NCBI GenBank assembly: GCA_018780025.1
Contig: JADMKH010000195.1
Location: forward strand, 1 to 7,610
Reading direction: 5' to 3'
Source: Thiobacillus sp.
GTDB lineage: Bacteria > Pseudomonadota > Gammaproteobacteria > Burkholderiales > Thiobacillaceae
DNA length: 7,610 nucleotides
Positions within the stretch are counted from its first letter, which is position 1. Every line of letters starts with the position of its first letter. Both the position numbers and the translations under genes were made by a program. Shown piece by piece: positions 5,700-7,610 of the stretch. The notes under the pieces are model-generated. The model saw only the letters and a program-made list of their open reading frames with translations. It made no database searches and was not told the origin of the DNA.

Positions 5700-6500
5700 T
5701 TACAAAGTCGATGCCATCCGCAGCGCCAGCGCCAGCAACAACATCGCAAATATCCGTTTGAGCGGGCGTACCGGGGTTCGATGTGCGGTGCGTGCGCCAA
5801 GCGGAGCCGTCAGCACGCTGCCCAGCGCAATGCCGGCGAGCGCCGGCAAGTAGACAAAACCCAGGCTTCCAGCCGGGCGGCCGCTCACCTCCCAGCCCCC
5901 CAGCACATAGCCCAGCGCGCCAGCCATTGCGATCGGGAACCCTATCGCCGAAGCAGTGGCAATCGCCCGATGCAGGGTGACGTTGTGCCACAGCATGAAT
6001 GGCACCGACAAGGTGCCGCCGCCAATGCCCACCCAACTCGACACTGCACCAATAACGCCGCCCGCCGCAGTCGTGCTGGCGCGACCGGGCAGGCCGCGAT
6101 GCGGTGCCGGCTTGAAATCCAGCCACATCTGAGTGGCCGCATAAAACAGGAAGGCGACAAAAAAAACTTTCAACACCCACGCCGACATCTGCGCGGCCAG
6201 CATGGCCCCGACCAGGGTGCCCAGCACGATGCCGGGCGCAATACGCCGCACCAGCGGCCATTCGACCGCACCCTGTCGATGGTGCGCACGCACGCTGGAA
6301 AGCGAGGTAAACAGGATGGAGGCAAGCGAAGTGCCAAGCGCCAGTTGCGGTTCCATCCCCGCGGCCAGCCCCTGCGCGTGCAACATCATGATCAGCGCCG
6401 GCACAATGATCAGACCGCCGCCGACGCCCAGCAGGCCGGCGACAAAGCCCACCACCAGCCCCAGCCCGCCGTAGGCGGCAAGCCATGCCGGATCGATCAT
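5700..6500 (-). CDS. TauE/SafE-family membrane permease (probable sulfite/organosulfonate-type anion exporter)
   Basis: An inner-membrane protein of 266 residues with about eight hydrophobic segments in two related halves. The family's paired signatures are GLLGVGGGLIIVPAL (22–36) near the N-terminus and SSWVGIGGGTLSVPFM (154–169) in the second half, each in a short loop between helices. The family (PF01925) is linked to export of sulfite, sulfoacetate and similar anions, but many members have unknown substrates, and nothing here fixes the cargo. The start ATG at 6498–6500 shares its A with the TAA stop of the upstream EVE gene (TAATG), with AGG 8 bases ahead, which suggests translational coupling. 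The open frame runs on to 6788, but the upstream part is Arg/Gly/His-rich shadow of the EVE gene and not membrane-like. It is the last gene of the argB–EVE–tauE string. Confidence 0.9.
   Translation of the reverse strand: MIDPAWLAAYGGLGLVVGFVAGLLGVGGGLIIVPALIMMLHAQGLAAGMEPQLALGTSLASILFTSLSSVRAHHRQGAVEWPLVRRIAPGIVLGTLVGAMLAAQMSAWVLKVFFVAFLFYAATQMWLDFKPAPHRGLPGRASTTAAGGVIGAVSSWVGIGGGTLSVPFMLWHNVTLHRAIATASAIGFPIAMAGALGYVLGGWEVSGRPAGSLGFVYLPALAGIALGSVLTAPLGARTAHRTPVRPLKRIFAMLLLALALRMASTL
5831..5848. repeat. Perfect inverted repeat inside the tauE-like gene (8-bp arms)
   Basis: TGCCGGCG and CGCCGGCA flank a 2-base AG centre. On the coding (minus) strand it covers Leu-Pro-Ala-Leu-Ala-Gly near residues 218–223. 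It is the longest perfect hairpin I found in the window. There is no U-tract, so it is not a terminator; it may be chance from G+C-rich Ala, Gly and Pro codons. Confidence 0.45.
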
Positions 6501-6955
6501 TACAAGTGCCTGAGGATGAATTTGTATTCGGCCGGATCGACCGGCGTAATCGACAGCCGGTTGCCCTTTTGCAGGATGCGCATGTTGGCGAGTTCGGGAT
6601 AGGTGCGGATTTCCGACAGCGGCATCAAGCGGGTCTTTTTCACCAGCTTCACGTCCACGTTCATCCAGCGCGGCGTTTCGGGCGTGGCCTTGGGGTCGAA
6701 GTATTTGTTCTTCGGATCGAACTGCGTGGCGTCGGGATACGCCAGCACGCTGACTTCGGCCAGCCCGGCAATCCCCGGTTCGGCGCATGACGAATGGTAA
6801 AACAGCACTTGATCGCCCACCTGCATCTGATCACGCATGAAATTGCGTGCCTGATAATTGCGGATGCCATACCAGGCAACGCTCTGATTCGGCATGGCGG
6901 CGAGGTCGTCGATACTGACATCGCCCGGTTCTGATTTCATCACCCAGTAACGCAT
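6500..6955 (-). CDS. EVE-domain protein (THYN1-like)
   Basis: A small soluble protein of 151 residues made almost wholly of one EVE domain (PF01878, former DUF55), a PUA-like fold related to YTH domains. Landmarks are the opening YWVMKSEPGDVSIDDL (3–18), WYGIRNYQARNFMRD (28–42), VGDQVLFYHSS (46–56), GIAGLAEV (61–68) and the Pro-rich RWMNVDVKLV (96–105). Its length is typical for stand-alone bacterial members. The domain is thought to bind modified bases in DNA or RNA; the cellular role of these proteins is not settled, and no modified-base enzyme is encoded nearby. The start ATG at 6953–6955 lies 2 bases after the argB stop, with GAGG 6–7 bases ahead inside the argB end, so it is cotranscribed and probably coupled with argB. 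Its own stop overlaps the next start by one base. Confidence 0.93.
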   Translation of the reverse strand: MRYWVMKSEPGDVSIDDLAAMPNQSVAWYGIRNYQARNFMRDQMQVGDQVLFYHSSCAEPGIAGLAEVSVLAYPDATQFDPKNKYFDPKATPETPRWMNVDVKLVKKTRLMPLSEIRTYPELANMRILQKGNRLSITPVDPAEYKFILRHL

Positions 6956-6957
6956 GC

Positions 6958-7610
6958 TTAACCTCGCTTGATCAGGGTGCCGACGCCTTCCGGGGTCAGC
7001 ACTTCGAGCAGCAGCGCATGCTCGACGCGACCATCGATGATGTGCGCGGTCTTGACGCCGCTGTTCACCGCGTCGACCGCGTAGCCGACCTTGGGAATCA
7101 TGCCGCCGGAGATCGTGCCGTCCGCGATCAGCTCATCGACCTCGCGCGGGGTAAGCCCGGTCAGCAACTGCATCTGCTTGTCGAGCACGCCCGGCGTGTT
7201 GGTCATGAAAATGATTTTTTCCGCCTGCAGCACGCCAGCAATCTTGCCGGCCACGACATCGGCGTTGATGTTGTAGGCGTTGCCTTCGGAATCCGTGCCG
7301 AGCGGCGCCCCCACCGGAATAAAATCGCGCTCGTCGAGCACCCGGATGATCTCCGGGTCGATCCGGGTGATCTCGCCAACCTGGCCGATATCGAGCATTT
7401 CGTCGGCGCGGTCCTTGCTCGCCACCAGCATTTTCTTGGCATGGATGAAATTGCCGTCCTTGCCGGTCAGCCCCACTGCCTTGCCGCCATGTTTGTTGAT
7501 CAGGGTGACGATGTCCTGGTTAATCAGGCCGCCGAGCACCATCTCCACCACGTCCAGCGTTTCCTCGTCGGTGACGCGCATGCCCTGGATGAATTCGCTC
7601 TGCTTGCCGA
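6958..7610 (-). CDS. argB: Acetylglutamate kinase (5' end outside the window)
   Basis: The second enzyme of arginine synthesis; it phosphorylates N-acetylglutamate with ATP in the cytosol. 216 residues are visible, read from the right edge to TAA at 6958–6960. The full enzyme is near 295, so about 80 N-terminal residues, including the first ATP-binding glycine loop, are missing. The frame runs to the edge (GKQSEFIQGMRVTDEET), so Met at 7579–7581 is internal and not the start. Counting from the first full codon at 7608, the substrate-site motif NINADVV is at 113–119 and GGMIPKV, with the phosphate-contacting Lys, is at 168–174. The C-terminal HALLLEV...GVGTLI pattern resembles arginine-inhibited forms as I recall them. 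It heads the leftward argB–EVE–tauE string. Confidence 0.96.
   Translation of the reverse strand, partial: GKQSEFIQGMRVTDEETLDVVEMVLGGLINQDIVTLINKHGGKAVGLTGKDGNFIHAKKMLVASKDRADEMLDIGQVGEITRIDPEIIRVLDERDFIPVGAPLGTDSEGNAYNINADVVAGKIAGVLQAEKIIFMTNTPGVLDKQMQLLTGLTPREVDELIADGTISGGMIPKVGYAVDAVNSGVKTAHIIDGRVEHALLLEVLTPEGVGTLIKRG

Noticed and set aside
6487..6540. Direct repeat of GCCGGATCGA (6487–6496 and 6531–6540)
   Set aside because: Both copies encode an Asp-Pro-Ala stretch in different genes; ten matching bases with shared codons need no further explanation.
5622..6602. 326-codon open frame on the plus strand opposite the tauE-like gene
   Set aside because: The product is dominated by Arg, Gln, His and Pro with no motif, and the opposite strand carries both TauE signatures in a membrane protein.
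6501..6788. N-terminal extension of the TauE-like protein by 96 residues
   Set aside because: The extension is a shifted-frame shadow of the EVE gene, is not hydrophobic, and the ATG at 6500 directly precedes the family's first helix.
1..7610. CRISPR array, tRNA or rRNA gene, insertion sequence
   Set aside because: No regularly spaced repeats, cloverleaf, rRNA signature, transposase frame or terminal inverted repeats were seen; the window is almost wholly coding.

Overview
The window carries a compact diffusible signal factor (DSF) cell-cell signalling locus set between housekeeping genes. The G+C-rich codon use, the argB–EVE–tauE gene string and the purC tail all fit a proteobacterium. I think a betaproteobacterium is most likely, perhaps a Nitrosomonadales, Thiobacillus or Sulfuricella-type lineage. 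That placement rests on protein look and context only; no rRNA or tRNA gene is present to anchor it.

Layout, left to right. (1) Bases 1–128 are the 3' end of purC, reading rightward. (2) A secreted alpha/beta hydrolase (132–887) reads leftward and ends only 3 bases from the purC stop. (3) A 93-base divergent intergenic region separates the hydrolase from rpfG. (4) rpfG (981–2102) and rpfC (about 2128–4641) read rightward as an operon. (5) rpfF (4621–5526) reads leftward and overlaps the rpfC 3' end by 21 bases. (6) An A+T-rich gap of 173 bases lies upstream of rpfF. (7) A tightly packed leftward operon follows: argB (5' end cut by the window edge), an EVE-domain gene and a TauE/SafE-type exporter.

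How it works together. RpfF is the enoyl-CoA hydratase-like enzyme that makes the DSF fatty acid. RpfC is the membrane hybrid histidine kinase that senses DSF. RpfG is the receiver/HD-GYP protein that receives the phosphate and degrades cyclic-di-GMP. All catalytic and phosphorelay residues needed for this loop are visible: RpfF Glu144 and Glu164; RpfC His200, Asp633 and His772; RpfG Asp79 and the complete HD-GYP metal-site motifs. The gene order rpfG-rpfC convergent with rpfF matches the Xanthomonas arrangement, but rpfH and rpfB are not in the window.

The most unusual feature is in RpfC. Between the kinase core and the working receiver it has an extra domain of about 130 residues that looks like a receiver with every key phosphorylation residue replaced. 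As I remember it, Xanthomonas RpfC lacks this domain.
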